A stretch of DNA of 64,000 nucleotides from Arthrobacter sp. MAHUQ-56 (GTDB lineage Bacteria; Actinomycetota; Actinomycetes; Actinomycetales; Micrococcaceae): assembly GCF_019710585.1 (NCBI RefSeq), contig NZ_JAIFZQ010000007.1, positions 95,413 through 159,412 of the forward strand, read 5' to 3'. The notes under the pieces were generated by a model that ran no database searches, had not been told where the DNA came from, and saw nothing but the letters and a program-made list of their open reading frames with translations. Below, piece after piece: positions 34,829 through 43,157 of the stretch. Positions within the stretch are counted from its first letter, which is position 1. Every line of letters begins with the position of its first letter. Made by a program: the position numbers and the translations under genes.

Positions 34829-35770
34829 ATGTCTCCCACTTCATCGCTGTCTGCTGTACTGGCGTCAGGTCGGGCCGTGCTTTCCGACGGCGCCCTGGCC
34901 ACGGAACTTGAGGCCCGCGGCTGCAACCTTAACGACCCGCTGTGGTCCGCCAAAGTACTGCTCGAACAGCCCGGGCTGATCAGGGACGTCCACCGGGATT
35001 ACTTCGCGGCCGGCGCCAGCATCGCCACCACCGCCAGCTACCAGGCAACACCCCAGGGTTTTGCGGCGCGCGGGATCGGCGGCAAGGAAGCCCTGGACCT
35101 GGTAGCGCTGTCCGTCCGCCTGGCAGATGAGGCCCGGCGCGAGTACCTGGCCGAGGCGCCGGACGCCGGGCCGCTGCTGGTTGCCGGCTCCGTTGGTCCG
35201 TACGGCGCCTACCTCGCGGACGGCTCGGAGTACCGCGGGGACTACGCGCTGACGCCGGGGGAGTTCACGGACTTCCACGGTCCCCGGGTGGCTGCGCTGG
35301 TGCAGGCCGGCGTCGACATCCTGGCGTGTGAAACGCTGCCCTCCTTTGCCGAAGCGGAGGCCTTGTTGGCACTCACCGGGGAATACGGCGTCGACACCTG
35401 GTTCTCCTTCTCCCTGCGCGACGGCGCCCACATCAGCGACGGCACACCCCTGGCAGAAGTCGCGTCGCTCCTGGATGAGCAGCCCCACGTCGCAGCGGTG
35501 GGGATCAACTGCGTCCCGCTGCACCTGGTCACCCCTGCACTCTCGGCACTGCGGCTGGACACGGACAAGCCACTGCTGGCCTATCCCAATTCAGGGGAGG
35601 CCTACGACCCCGGGACCAAGACCTGGGGTTCGGGCGGCGGAGAGGGGGAGCAGGGTCCCGCGGACCTCGCACAGGGAACCCCCGCCTGGCAGAAGCAGGG
35701 TGCCCGCATCATCGGGGGCTGCTGCCGGACCACCCCCGGTGATATCGCGGCCATCGCAAAGGCCAGGTGA
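34829..35770 (+). CDS. mmuM: Homocysteine S-methyltransferase
   Basis: The 313-residue enzyme begins with LSDGALATELEARGCNLND and has zinc ligands in VGINCVP and IGGCCRTTPGDI, the pattern of the MmuM/BhmT family. It transfers a methyl group from S-methylmethionine (or SAM) to homocysteine, yielding methionine. It needs no cobalamin or folate. Sharing an operator-like sequence with the permease at 31423 suggests an S-methylmethionine scavenging regulon. Confidence 0.93.
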   Translation: MSPTSSLSAVLASGRAVLSDGALATELEARGCNLNDPLWSAKVLLEQPGLIRDVHRDYFAAGASIATTASYQATPQGFAARGIGGKEALDLVALSVRLADEARREYLAEAPDAGPLLVAGSVGPYGAYLADGSEYRGDYALTPGEFTDFHGPRVAALVQAGVDILACETLPSFAEAEALLALTGEYGVDTWFSFSLRDGAHISDGTPLAEVASLLDEQPHVAAVGINCVPLHLVTPALSALRLDTDKPLLAYPNSGEAYDPGTKTWGSGGGEGEQGPADLAQGTPAWQKQGARIIGGCCRTTPGDIAAIAKAR

Positions 35771-35833
35771 ACCTGGGCCCGATCGGGAACACTGCAGTCT
35801 CCCCGGATGTTAATCCCAGTGGAGAGACGAACG

Positions 35834-36184
35834 ATGGACAACAGGACTTACCTAGCACTCGTAGTACCGGCAAGCAATGCCGAAGCGATCCGCATCGAGC
35901 AGGTGGAAACCGACCGCAGGGCCCTCGAAGCCTTGGTGGGCGGGCCCCTGGAATCGGTGATCCGCGGCGACTGGCACGTGTACCTGAACGCCGAAAGCGT
36001 CACCACGTTGCTTCCTGTGAACTTCCGGGCCGGCCAGTTGCTGCACGAATGCGGCCTGGACCTTGACGGAATCCGGGGCACCGCGGTGTTCCTCGGCCGC
36101 GGCGAACACGGGGCCGAAGCGGACCTGCCGGAGCACCTGGCCCGGCTGGCGGAGCAGCTTTTCGGGGCACCGCTGGCCGCGTGA
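35834..36184 (+). CDS. DUF3846-like small protein
   Basis: The 116-residue protein starts at ATG 35834 with GGAGAG upstream. LALVVPASNAEAIRIEQVET, LEALVGGPLESV, DWHVYLNAES and GIRGTAVFLGRGEHG follow the pattern of DUF3846, a domain frequent on plasmids and phages, though no other mobile gene lies nearby. It has no membrane segment. No function is known. Confidence 0.7.
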   Translation: MDNRTYLALVVPASNAEAIRIEQVETDRRALEALVGGPLESVIRGDWHVYLNAESVTTLLPVNFRAGQLLHECGLDLDGIRGTAVFLGRGEHGAEADLPEHLARLAEQLFGAPLAA

Positions 36185-36218
36185 AGCCAATGCGGACAGC
36201 GGCGCCCCGAACCGGATG

Positions 36219-36707
36219 TCAGCTGATGGCAGCGCAGACATCCGTCACAGTGCCCGAACCAGTGAACATGCCACCGACTTCGCGGCCCTTCTTATCCAAC
36301 GTCCAGCTCACAGTCCCGGTGGTGTAGTAGAGGCCCGCCGGATGGCCGTTCGCTTTGGGGACCGTGATCAGGTTCGGTCCAGTCGCCGTCACAAACTGGC
36401 CGCCGTCGGACAGGTTCTGGACCATGACCACGCCTGTAATGACGTAGCTGAGCGAATCGCCCGGACCCGTAACAGTAATTCCCAGGTCGGGGGCGGTAAA
36501 GAACTGGCGGTCGCCGGGGAGGTTGATGACCCCGAGTTTCCCAGAGGCCTGCAACTCGGCTTTGAAGCCGGGGCAGTCCGCTGTGAAGGAGACATCGATC
36601 GGCTCTGGCACGGCGCTGGCTGCCGAGGCTGCCGGTGTCGACGCCGCCAACGCGCCCACGGCAAGGCTTGCCGCGGCCAGTCCACGCGTAACGCTGTTCG
36701 TCTTCAT
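36219..36707 (-). CDS. Secreted protein of unknown function
   Basis: The 162-residue product starts behind GAAAGGA and has a clear Sec signal (MKTNSVTRGLAAASLAVGAL) ending at ASA near residue 30. The mature part is beta-rich, with two cysteines (FTADCPGF and TDVCAAIS) placed to form one disulfide across the domain. It resembles small secreted proteins common in actinobacteria, but I cannot place it in a named family. It converges on the DUF3846-like gene. Confidence 0.7.
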   Translation of the reverse strand: MKTNSVTRGLAAASLAVGALAASTPAASAASAVPEPIDVSFTADCPGFKAELQASGKLGVINLPGDRQFFTAPDLGITVTGPGDSLSYVITGVVMVQNLSDGGQFVTATGPNLITVPKANGHPAGLYYTTGTVSWTLDKKGREVGGMFTGSGTVTDVCAAIS

Positions 36708-36934
36708 TGGATTTCCTTTCGCTTTGTGCGGTTGGGTGCACCAAGAATCGCGTGTCGCGCTTAAGCCGTCCTTAATTTGCCCCTCGTCCCTCTCCGGATG
36801 CGGTGCTGCGGCCGCTGCCGCCCGCCGTCGCGGGGCACATCAACAGCGATCTGCCCCGTCCCGGCCATGAATCCCGGCGTGTCCGTGTCAATGTGCCCCA
36901 CGTTGGCCGCAACAGCCGCAGTCGACGGCGGCCG

Positions 36935-37486
36935 CTATTCGCCGCGCAGCCCGTAGGTGGTCAGCACGTTGCCTTTGCTGGTCCGCGACTGCTCCTGCAG
37001 CACCAGGCGGGTCAGCGGGTCGCCCTCCCCGAACAGGTGGCGGCCGCTGCCGGCGATCACGGGATGGGTCATCAGCGTCAGCGAGTCCAGCAACCCGGCA
37101 AACAGCAGCTGCCGCACCACGGAGATGCTGCCGCACACGGCGATTTCACCGCCGTCGCGTTCCTTCAGCCGGGACACGAACTCCTCAAGCGGCGCGTCCA
37201 TCAGCTGCGAGTTCTGCCATTCCAACGGTGCGGTCAGCGTGCGTGACGCCACGAACTTCTCCACTGGATTGATGAAGCGGGCGAAGTCCTCATCCGTGGC
37301 GGCGGTGGGCCAGTAGCCTGCCCACTCCTGGTAGCTGACGCGGCCCAGCACCACGGTGTCCACCGTGTTGATCATCGTGGCCAGGCCCTGGCCGAGCTCC
37401 TCGTCGAAGCTGTCGAACTGGAACTTAAAGGGATCGGACACCACGCCGTCCACGGAGTGGAACAGGCCGGCGGTCACCTTGCGCAT
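36935..37486 (-). CDS. Dihydrofolate reductase-like (RibD C-terminal domain) protein
   Basis: The 183-residue protein opens MRKVTAGLFHSVDGVV and has TVVLGRVSYQEWAGYWP, SRTLTAPLEWQNSQLM, the nucleotide-binding GEIAVCGSISVVRQLL and LTLMTHPVIAGSGRHLF, the layout of the RibD_C/DHFR-like family. These bind NADPH; most in actinobacteria have no assigned substrate. ATG 37486 is chosen because GGAGG precedes it by six bases; an ATG four codons upstream overlaps that site. Confidence 0.88.
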   Translation of the reverse strand: MRKVTAGLFHSVDGVVSDPFKFQFDSFDEELGQGLATMINTVDTVVLGRVSYQEWAGYWPTAATDEDFARFINPVEKFVASRTLTAPLEWQNSQLMDAPLEEFVSRLKERDGGEIAVCGSISVVRQLLFAGLLDSLTLMTHPVIAGSGRHLFGEGDPLTRLVLQEQSRTSKGNVLTTYGLRGE

Positions 37487-37684
37487 CGGAGCCTCCAATG
37501 GTTGAGCGGACAGGCTTTAGGCTATGCGCCGGGCACCGCTCGGGGAAGGGTTTTTCGGACGACGGCGGGCGCCCACGTTACATTCATCACTCGCCGTTGC
37601 GTCTTGCGCAGTTTCGCCCCGGCTGGGCTTCATACTTGTCTTTGAACGGCTTATGCCGTCCCCCGGCCAGGCAGGAGGAAGTGC

Positions 37685-38116
37685 ATGGAAACCCTGAAAA
37701 AGATCGTGACCAACCAGTACTTTCCCGCCGGCGCCGTGCTCACCGCCGTGCTCCTGTTCTGGGTGGTGGGCATGCTGGGCGGCCTGTCGCTCCTGAACAA
37801 CAGCCAGCCGCCGCTGACCACCCTCACCTGGATGCTGTTCGTCTACTCGGCCGCGGTGCTCACCCCGCTCGCCGGCCTCCTGGCAGCCCTTGACCTGCTC
37901 CGCCGGTGGCGCAGCAACCGGACCGCGGCCTCCGCGCCCGTTGAACATACTGACCCTGCCGCCATGCCGGCGTCGGACCCTGCTCCGGTGCCGCACCCCG
38001 CCCCGGCAGAGGCTGCCCCGCAGTCCGCAGCGCCGGCCCCGCAGTCCAACGCCACGGCCCCCAGGCCGGCCCAGCCCGCATCGAAGCCGCGGCCCGGGCG
38101 CAACGAAGCAGCCTGA
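37685..38116 (+). CDS. Small membrane protein with Ala/Pro-rich tail
   Basis: The 143-residue product starts behind AGGAGGAAGTGC. Two membrane helices (AVLTAVLLFWVVGMLGGL and TWMLFVYSAAVLTPLAGLLA) are followed by a basic RRWRSNR and a cytoplasmic or external tail of Ala, Pro and Ser. No family is recognised. It converges on the GGDEF/EAL gene, six bases apart. Confidence 0.65.
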   Translation: METLKKIVTNQYFPAGAVLTAVLLFWVVGMLGGLSLLNNSQPPLTTLTWMLFVYSAAVLTPLAGLLAALDLLRRWRSNRTAASAPVEHTDPAAMPASDPAPVPHPAPAEAAPQSAAPAPQSNATAPRPAQPASKPRPGRNEAA

Positions 38117-38122
38117 GCGCAG

Positions 38123-40279
38123 CTAGCGCCCCTTCAGCGCGTTGAGCGCTTCCTCCGCGTGGTCCAGGGCGTGGGCGAGCCGCTCACCGGGTTCCGGCAG
38201 CGAGAACAGGAACCCCTGCAGGGAATCGCACTCCAGTGCCGTGAGGTAGTCCGCCTGCGCCGGCGTTTCAATACCCTCCGCCGTGACGGTCAGGCCCAGG
38301 CTGTGGGCCATGTTGATCATGGAACTGAGGATGGGCAGCCGTTCGTTGCCGGTGCGCACCATGGAGACGAAGGTCTTGTCGATCTTGACGGTGTCCACCG
38401 GCAGGTCCTGCAGCCTGCCGAGCGAGGAATAGCCGGTGCCGAAGTCGTCCAGGGCCACGCGGGCACCTGCATCCCGCAGGGTGCTGAGCTGGTTGATCAG
38501 GCTGCAGTCGGCGTCGAAGAAGACGCTCTCCGTCACCTCGAGGACCAGCTGGTAAGGGGCAACGCCGCTCGCTTCCGCGAGGCCGAGGACGGTCCCGGCG
38601 AAATCCGGTTCCTGCAGCTGGACACCGGAAACATTGACCGCCAGGGACCGCGACGGGTCCTCGCTCAGCCAGTCCGCCAGTTGCACCATGGCGGATGCCA
38701 TCACCTCGGCACCGACCTCGCTGATCAGTCCGGTGCGCTCGGCCAGCGGAATAAAGACCGACGGCGGCACGCGTTCGCCGCCGCGGTCCCACCGTGCCAA
38801 GGCCTCCAGCTGGACCACCTGGCCCATCCGGTGGGAGACGATCGGCTGGAAATCCACGGTGATTTCGCCGCGCGGGACGGCCAGCTGCAGGCCGCTTTCC
38901 ATGTGGGTGCGCTGCACCAGGGCCTGCATCATGTCCGGGTGGAAGCGCAGGAACCGGTTCTTCCCGGCGGCCTTCGCCGCGTACATGGCGATGTCCGCGT
39001 GGCGGAGGAGCTCCGACGGGCCCACGCTGTCCTGGCCCAGGGACGCCAGGCCCAGGCTGAGCCGGGGCCGCAGCACGGTCCCGCTGATGGTCACCGGCAC
39101 GTGCAGGCAGCGCACGATGCATTCGGCGATCGCGTCCGCGTCGGGGCAGGCCGTCAGCAGCACCACGAACTCGTCGCCGCCCAGCCGCGCCACCACGTCC
39201 GCCGTGGGAACGCAGCCGCGCAGCCTTCGCGCCACTTCGATGAGCATGTCGTCGCCGGCCTGGTGGCCCAGGATATCGTTGACTTCCTTGAAATCGTCCA
39301 GGTCCAGCAGCAGCACGTCCACGGTCTTCAGCCGCGGCTCCTGCAGGGACCCGACCAGGGCCTCGTTGAACACCGCCCTGTTCGCCAGCCCCGTCAGCGG
39401 GTCCTGGAACGCCATGGTCCGCAGCTTTTCGGCCTGCGCGGCGAGGTCCAGCATGGCCTGCTGCGCCTGCTCCTGGGCTTTCCGGCGGGGCGTCACATCA
39501 CGGAAGCTCCACACCCTGCCCACGATGTTCTCGCCCACGCGCTGCGGCCGGGAATAGCGTTCAAAGGTACGGCCATCCTTGAAGTCCACCACGTCGTGGC
39601 TTTCAGCGGCCGGATTGTCCTGGAGTTCACCGAGCCGGGCCATGAAGGCTGGCAGGTCCGCCACCTGCTCCACAATGAGGCGCATGACAGGTTCGTCGCT
39701 GTCCCCCTCCATGAGTTCAGGCGGGATGCCCCACATGGTCAGGAACTGGTCGTTGAATCCTGCCACCCGCCCGTCGTTGCTGATCACCAGGATGCCGTCC
39801 GCGGTGGATTCAAGGGTGGCGGTGAGCAGGGACATGGCTTGCCGGAGGTTGGTGTCCTCGGTTTTGCGGTGCGCCATGCTGCGCACCGAGAGCAGGAGGC
39901 GCGGACCGGCATCAGTCTCCGCTGGCGCGTCGCCTGGCGCCGGTTGGGGGAACAGGGCGGCGGCCACCTCTGCGGAGAATTCTGTCCCATCCCGGTGCAG
40001 CCAGCTCATCTCCCGGGGCGGGTGCTGTTCCTGCGGTTGCCTCAGCAGCAGCTGGAACATCTGCTCCACCTCGTTGCGAGACCCTGCCGCGAGCAGCGAC
40101 CGCTGGTCCATTCCGATGAGTGCTTCCTGGCTGAACCCCAACAGCGTTGCAGCTGCGGCGTTGGCTGCAAGGATGGTCCCGTCCTCGTCCAAGGCGAGAA
40201 GGGCGTCCGGTGCCGCCTCCACAATGGCGCCGAACCTTCGTAATGCCACATTGTCGCCACGGCCGCGAAAACCGGTCAT
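38123..40279 (-). CDS. PAS-PAS-GGDEF-EAL cyclic di-GMP signalling protein
   Basis: The 718-residue soluble protein has two PAS domains (about 10-130 and 150-265), a GGDEF domain with an intact active site RLGGDEFVV and an EAL domain with LEALARW, NVSGVQLQ, LEVTES, LDDFGTGYSSL, KIDKTFV and EGIETPAQ. Both catalytic sets look complete, so it could make and degrade c-di-GMP, with activity set by PAS input. It has no signal peptide or membrane helix. The start ATG 40279 has GGGGTGG upstream. No c-di-GMP effector is seen nearby. Confidence 0.92.
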   Translation of the reverse strand: MTGFRGRGDNVALRRFGAIVEAAPDALLALDEDGTILAANAAAATLLGFSQEALIGMDQRSLLAAGSRNEVEQMFQLLLRQPQEQHPPREMSWLHRDGTEFSAEVAAALFPQPAPGDAPAETDAGPRLLLSVRSMAHRKTEDTNLRQAMSLLTATLESTADGILVISNDGRVAGFNDQFLTMWGIPPELMEGDSDEPVMRLIVEQVADLPAFMARLGELQDNPAAESHDVVDFKDGRTFERYSRPQRVGENIVGRVWSFRDVTPRRKAQEQAQQAMLDLAAQAEKLRTMAFQDPLTGLANRAVFNEALVGSLQEPRLKTVDVLLLDLDDFKEVNDILGHQAGDDMLIEVARRLRGCVPTADVVARLGGDEFVVLLTACPDADAIAECIVRCLHVPVTISGTVLRPRLSLGLASLGQDSVGPSELLRHADIAMYAAKAAGKNRFLRFHPDMMQALVQRTHMESGLQLAVPRGEITVDFQPIVSHRMGQVVQLEALARWDRGGERVPPSVFIPLAERTGLISEVGAEVMASAMVQLADWLSEDPSRSLAVNVSGVQLQEPDFAGTVLGLAEASGVAPYQLVLEVTESVFFDADCSLINQLSTLRDAGARVALDDFGTGYSSLGRLQDLPVDTVKIDKTFVSMVRTGNERLPILSSMINMAHSLGLTVTAEGIETPAQADYLTALECDSLQGFLFSLPEPGERLAHALDHAEEALNALKGR

Positions 40280-40379
40280 TGCACCACCCCTTCGCCATCA
40301 TAAATGGCACCTGCGCAAATTGGAGGAGTAGCGCCAAATACGTTAAAAGACTGTTGTCCGCGGTGATGCCGCGGACATG

Positions 40380-40415
40380 AAAAAGCGCCGTCCTCCAAGG
40401 GAGTCCGGCGCCTTT
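40380..40415 (-). terminator. Rho-independent terminator of the GlsB gene
   Basis: On the minus strand a stem ending GGACGGCGC is followed by TTTTT. It lies just after the stop at 40438. It also forms the inverted partner CGGCGC on the plus strand. Confidence 0.8.
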
Positions 40416-40437
40416 CGCTAATGAATCAGGGGTGCTG

Positions 40438-40707
40438 TTACACCCGGCGTCCGCTGCGGTTCGTGACTGCCCCGTAGATGAGCAGCACGACGATCGAGCC
40501 GAGGATGGCCAGCAACCAGGTCCTGAGATCGAAGAATTCGGCCAGGCCGCCGCCAAAGATCAGCGATCCGATCCAACCGCCAAGAATGGCCCCTACAACG
40601 CCGAGGACCATGGTTACCACCCAGCCGCCACCCTGGCGGCCCGGCAGGATCGCCTTCGCGATAGCGCCAGCTATCAGGCCCAAAATGAGAAATCCGAGAA
40701 TGCCCAT
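40438..40707 (-). CDS. GlsB/YeaQ/YmgE family stress membrane protein
   Basis: The 89-residue protein has three membrane helices with the family pattern GFLILGLIAGAIAKAILPGR, GGGWVVTMVLGVVGAILGGW and a final AILGSIVVLLIYGAV. Relatives are induced by general stress. It starts behind AAGGAG. The upstream motif TAAGCATGCT (about 62 bases before ATG) is shared with the DUF2382 stress gene at 44571. Confidence 0.93.
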   Translation of the reverse strand: MGILGFLILGLIAGAIAKAILPGRQGGGWVVTMVLGVVGAILGGWIGSLIFGGGLAEFFDLRTWLLAILGSIVVLLIYGAVTNRSGRRV

Positions 40708-40768
40708 GTTGTCACTCCTTGTCAGTAAGTTATGCCGGGTCCCCCAACTCCGGTTCCCTCATTCAATC

Positions 40769-40784
40769 AGCATGCTTACTTACC
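40769..40784 (-). promoter_or_regulatory. Shared stress-promoter motif upstream of GlsB gene
   Basis: Read on the minus strand: GGTAAGTAAGCATGCT. The ten bases TAAGCATGCT recur upstream of the DUF2382 gene at 44435-44444. Confidence 0.4.
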
Positions 40785-40905
40785 TGCAAGGGTTTGAATA
40801 TCACAGGATGACTGTCAGTTTGCCGGAATTGCAGGCCGCCTTTAAGCCGGTCAAACCGGCTGGCTAGTATTGGGTATTCGCGAACGAAGACCAAGGAGCC
40901 CCGGC

Positions 40906-41769
40906 ATGTCCAGCCATTCCCACCGCCCGCGGGCCATCTTCCTGGACGTCGACGGCACGTATGCAGACCACGGATTGGCGCCGCAGGCGCACGTGGACGC
41001 CGTGCGCACCGCCCGCCGGCTGGGCCACCTTGTCTTCGTATGCACGGGCCGGCCGCTTTCCATGGTTCCGGACCACATCCTCGACGCAGGCTTTGACGGC
41101 ACCATCACCGGCGCCGGCGCCCGGGTGGAGCTGGAAGGGGAGGTCCTCAAGGATACGCGCTTCAAGCCCGAACTGGCCCGGCTCATCGTGGACACGCTGG
41201 ACGCCCACGACGCCGCCTACATCCTCGAGGCGCCTGAGGCCCTGCATGCCCGCGCCGGCATGGACCAGCGCCTCCGCCGGGTGCTCGCCCCCGTCTTCGC
41301 CGGCCGCGTCCGCCACGACGGCGTCCTCATGACGGACGTCGATCCGGTGGAGGACATCCTGGGCCCGGTGCAGTACAGCGATGACGTGCGCGGGATGTCC
41401 TTCGCCAAGATTTCCTGCTTCGACTCGCCCGTGCCACTACCCAGGCTGATGGGCGCCTTGGGGCCGGAGATCGGCCTCATCCCGAGTTCGCTCTCCGCTC
41501 TCGGCGACGGCGCCGGCGAGATCTTCATGGCGGGTACGCACAAAGCAGTGGGCATCGCGGTTGTGGCTGCCCGCCTGGGACTGGACCGTGCGGACATCGT
41601 GGCCATCGGCGACAGCGCCAATGACATCGAGATGCTTGAATACGCCGGCATCGGCATCGCAGTGGAAGGCGGCCATCCAGACGTCCTCGCCGTCGCCGAC
41701 AAGGTCACCGCAGGGCCGGCCGGCAACGGCGTTGCCCTGGCGTTCGCCGAGCTGGGACTCCTGGACTAG
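40906..41769 (+). CDS. HAD-superfamily Cof-type (IIB) phosphatase
   Basis: The 287-residue enzyme has HAD motif I AIFLDVDGTYADHG, motif II FVCTGRP, a conserved Lys in THKAVGIAVVAARLG and motif IV VAIGDSANDIEML. The cap between is of the Cof/IIB type. It hydrolyses a phosphometabolite, perhaps a sugar phosphate or FMN, but the family is broad. ATG 40906 has AAGGAG upstream. A GGGTAT element at 40871 resembles a SigB-type -10, not tested. Confidence 0.88.
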   Translation: MSSHSHRPRAIFLDVDGTYADHGLAPQAHVDAVRTARRLGHLVFVCTGRPLSMVPDHILDAGFDGTITGAGARVELEGEVLKDTRFKPELARLIVDTLDAHDAAYILEAPEALHARAGMDQRLRRVLAPVFAGRVRHDGVLMTDVDPVEDILGPVQYSDDVRGMSFAKISCFDSPVPLPRLMGALGPEIGLIPSSLSALGDGAGEIFMAGTHKAVGIAVVAARLGLDRADIVAIGDSANDIEMLEYAGIGIAVEGGHPDVLAVADKVTAGPAGNGVALAFAELGLLD

Positions 41770-41786
41770 GCGTACCCGGCCAGGTT

Positions 41787-43157
41787 TCAGCCCACGGCCG
41801 CCGAAGCGGCAAAGGCACCTGCAGAGGTCCCAAGGCCGCGCACCACCCAGCCTTCCTCCCGCCACGCCGGCGCATCCAGTGCGTTGCGTGCGTCCAGCAC
41901 CACCCGGCGCCGGACCAGCGAGCCGGCAACGGCCGGGCGCAATCGGCGGTACTCGTCCCACTCGGTCAGGAGCAGGACCAACTCGGCCCCCTCAAGCGCG
42001 CGCGGCGTTGACGCTTCGAAGCGGAGGCGGGGGTAGCGCAGCCAGGCATGGTTCACTGCCTGGGGGTCGGTCACGGTGACGTGCGCGCCGGCGGCAGCGA
42101 GCCGGTCGGCGACATCCAGGGCGGGGGAGTCGCGGATGTCATCGGTGTCCGGCTTGAAGGAGGCGCCAAGGACAGTAATGGCGCGTCCGGCCAGGGTGCC
42201 GCCGCAAAGCCCGCGCGCCAGGTGGACGGTGCGCTCGCGCTGGCCCATGTTCACCGAGTCCACCAGTCCCATCCAGTCCCGGATGGCGGGGATTCCGAGC
42301 GCCGCGGCATGGGTGCGGAAGCTGCGGATGTCCTTGGGCAGGCAGCCACCGCCAAAGCCCAGGCCGGCATGCAGGTACCGGCTGCCGATCCGGGGGTCCA
42401 GGCCCATCGCCTCGCTGAGTTCCGCCACGTCCGCGCCCGAAGCGTCGCACAGTTCGGCGACGGCATTGATGAAGCTGACCTTGGTGGCCAGGAACGCGTT
42501 CGCTGCCGACTTGATCAGTTCGGCAGTGGCGAAGTTGCAGACCAGCCGCGGTATCCCTGCCGCCAGGAGTGGTTCGTAGACAGCATCGAGGACAGCCGTC
42601 ACGCCCAGCGGCGCCCCGGTGGCTTTAGTGAAGGCGGCAGCGCGGCCGCCGTCGACGCCGTACACCAGCCGGTCGGGCACCAGCGAGTCCTTCACCGCGG
42701 TGCCCTGCCGGAGGAACTCGGGGTTCCAGCCCAGCAGTACGTCCGGTCGTTCGGACATCAGGCGGCGAAGCAGTTCCACGGTGCCAACGGGCACCGTGGA
42801 TTTGCCTACGACGACGGCGCCAGCGGCCAGGTGCGGCAGCAGGGCTTCCGCCGCGGAGACAAGGAAGGTGAGGTCGGCGGCGTCGGACGTTTTGTCCTGG
42901 GGCGTCCCCACGCAGAGGAAGTGCACCTGGGCGTCCGTGGCATCGGCGGCCTCCGTGGAGAACCGGAGCCTTCCGGTGGCCCGGCCGTGCTGCAGGAGCT
43001 CGTCCAGCCCGGGTTCGTGGAACGGTGCGCTTCCGGAGGCGAGCTGTGCCACTTTGTGATGGTCGACGTCGATGCCCACCACCGTGTGCCCCATGGACGC
43101 CAGGGTGGCGGCGTGGACCGCGCCGAGGTAGCCGCAACCGATGACAGAAACTTTCAT
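41787..43157 (-). CDS. ugd: UDP-glucose 6-dehydrogenase
   Basis: The 456-residue enzyme begins with the NAD motif VSVIGCGYLGAVHA and has FLCVGTPQ, STVPVGT, GWNPEFLRQG, the catalytic Lys region AELIKSAANAFLATKVSFIN and active-site Cys in GFGGGCLPKDI. It converts UDP-glucose to UDP-glucuronate. Its ATG overlaps the TGA of the upstream glycosyltransferase (ATGA), so both are made together. This points to a glucuronate-containing glycolipid or polymer. Confidence 0.95.
   Translation of the reverse strand: MKVSVIGCGYLGAVHAATLASMGHTVVGIDVDHHKVAQLASGSAPFHEPGLDELLQHGRATGRLRFSTEAADATDAQVHFLCVGTPQDKTSDAADLTFLVSAAEALLPHLAAGAVVVGKSTVPVGTVELLRRLMSERPDVLLGWNPEFLRQGTAVKDSLVPDRLVYGVDGGRAAAFTKATGAPLGVTAVLDAVYEPLLAAGIPRLVCNFATAELIKSAANAFLATKVSFINAVAELCDASGADVAELSEAMGLDPRIGSRYLHAGLGFGGGCLPKDIRSFRTHAAALGIPAIRDWMGLVDSVNMGQRERTVHLARGLCGGTLAGRAITVLGASFKPDTDDIRDSPALDVADRLAAAGAHVTVTDPQAVNHAWLRYPRLRFEASTPRALEGAELVLLLTEWDEYRRLRPAVAGSLVRRRVVLDARNALDAPAWREEGWVVRGLGTSAGAFAASAAVG

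Noticed and set aside
35834..36184. Mobile element remnant suggested by a DUF3846-like gene
   Set aside because: No integrase, transposase, attachment repeats or composition change surround it.
38159..40243. Plus-strand frame of about 690 codons opposite the GGDEF-EAL gene
   Set aside because: Shadow frame of a clearly recognised protein, with no ribosome site and no motifs.
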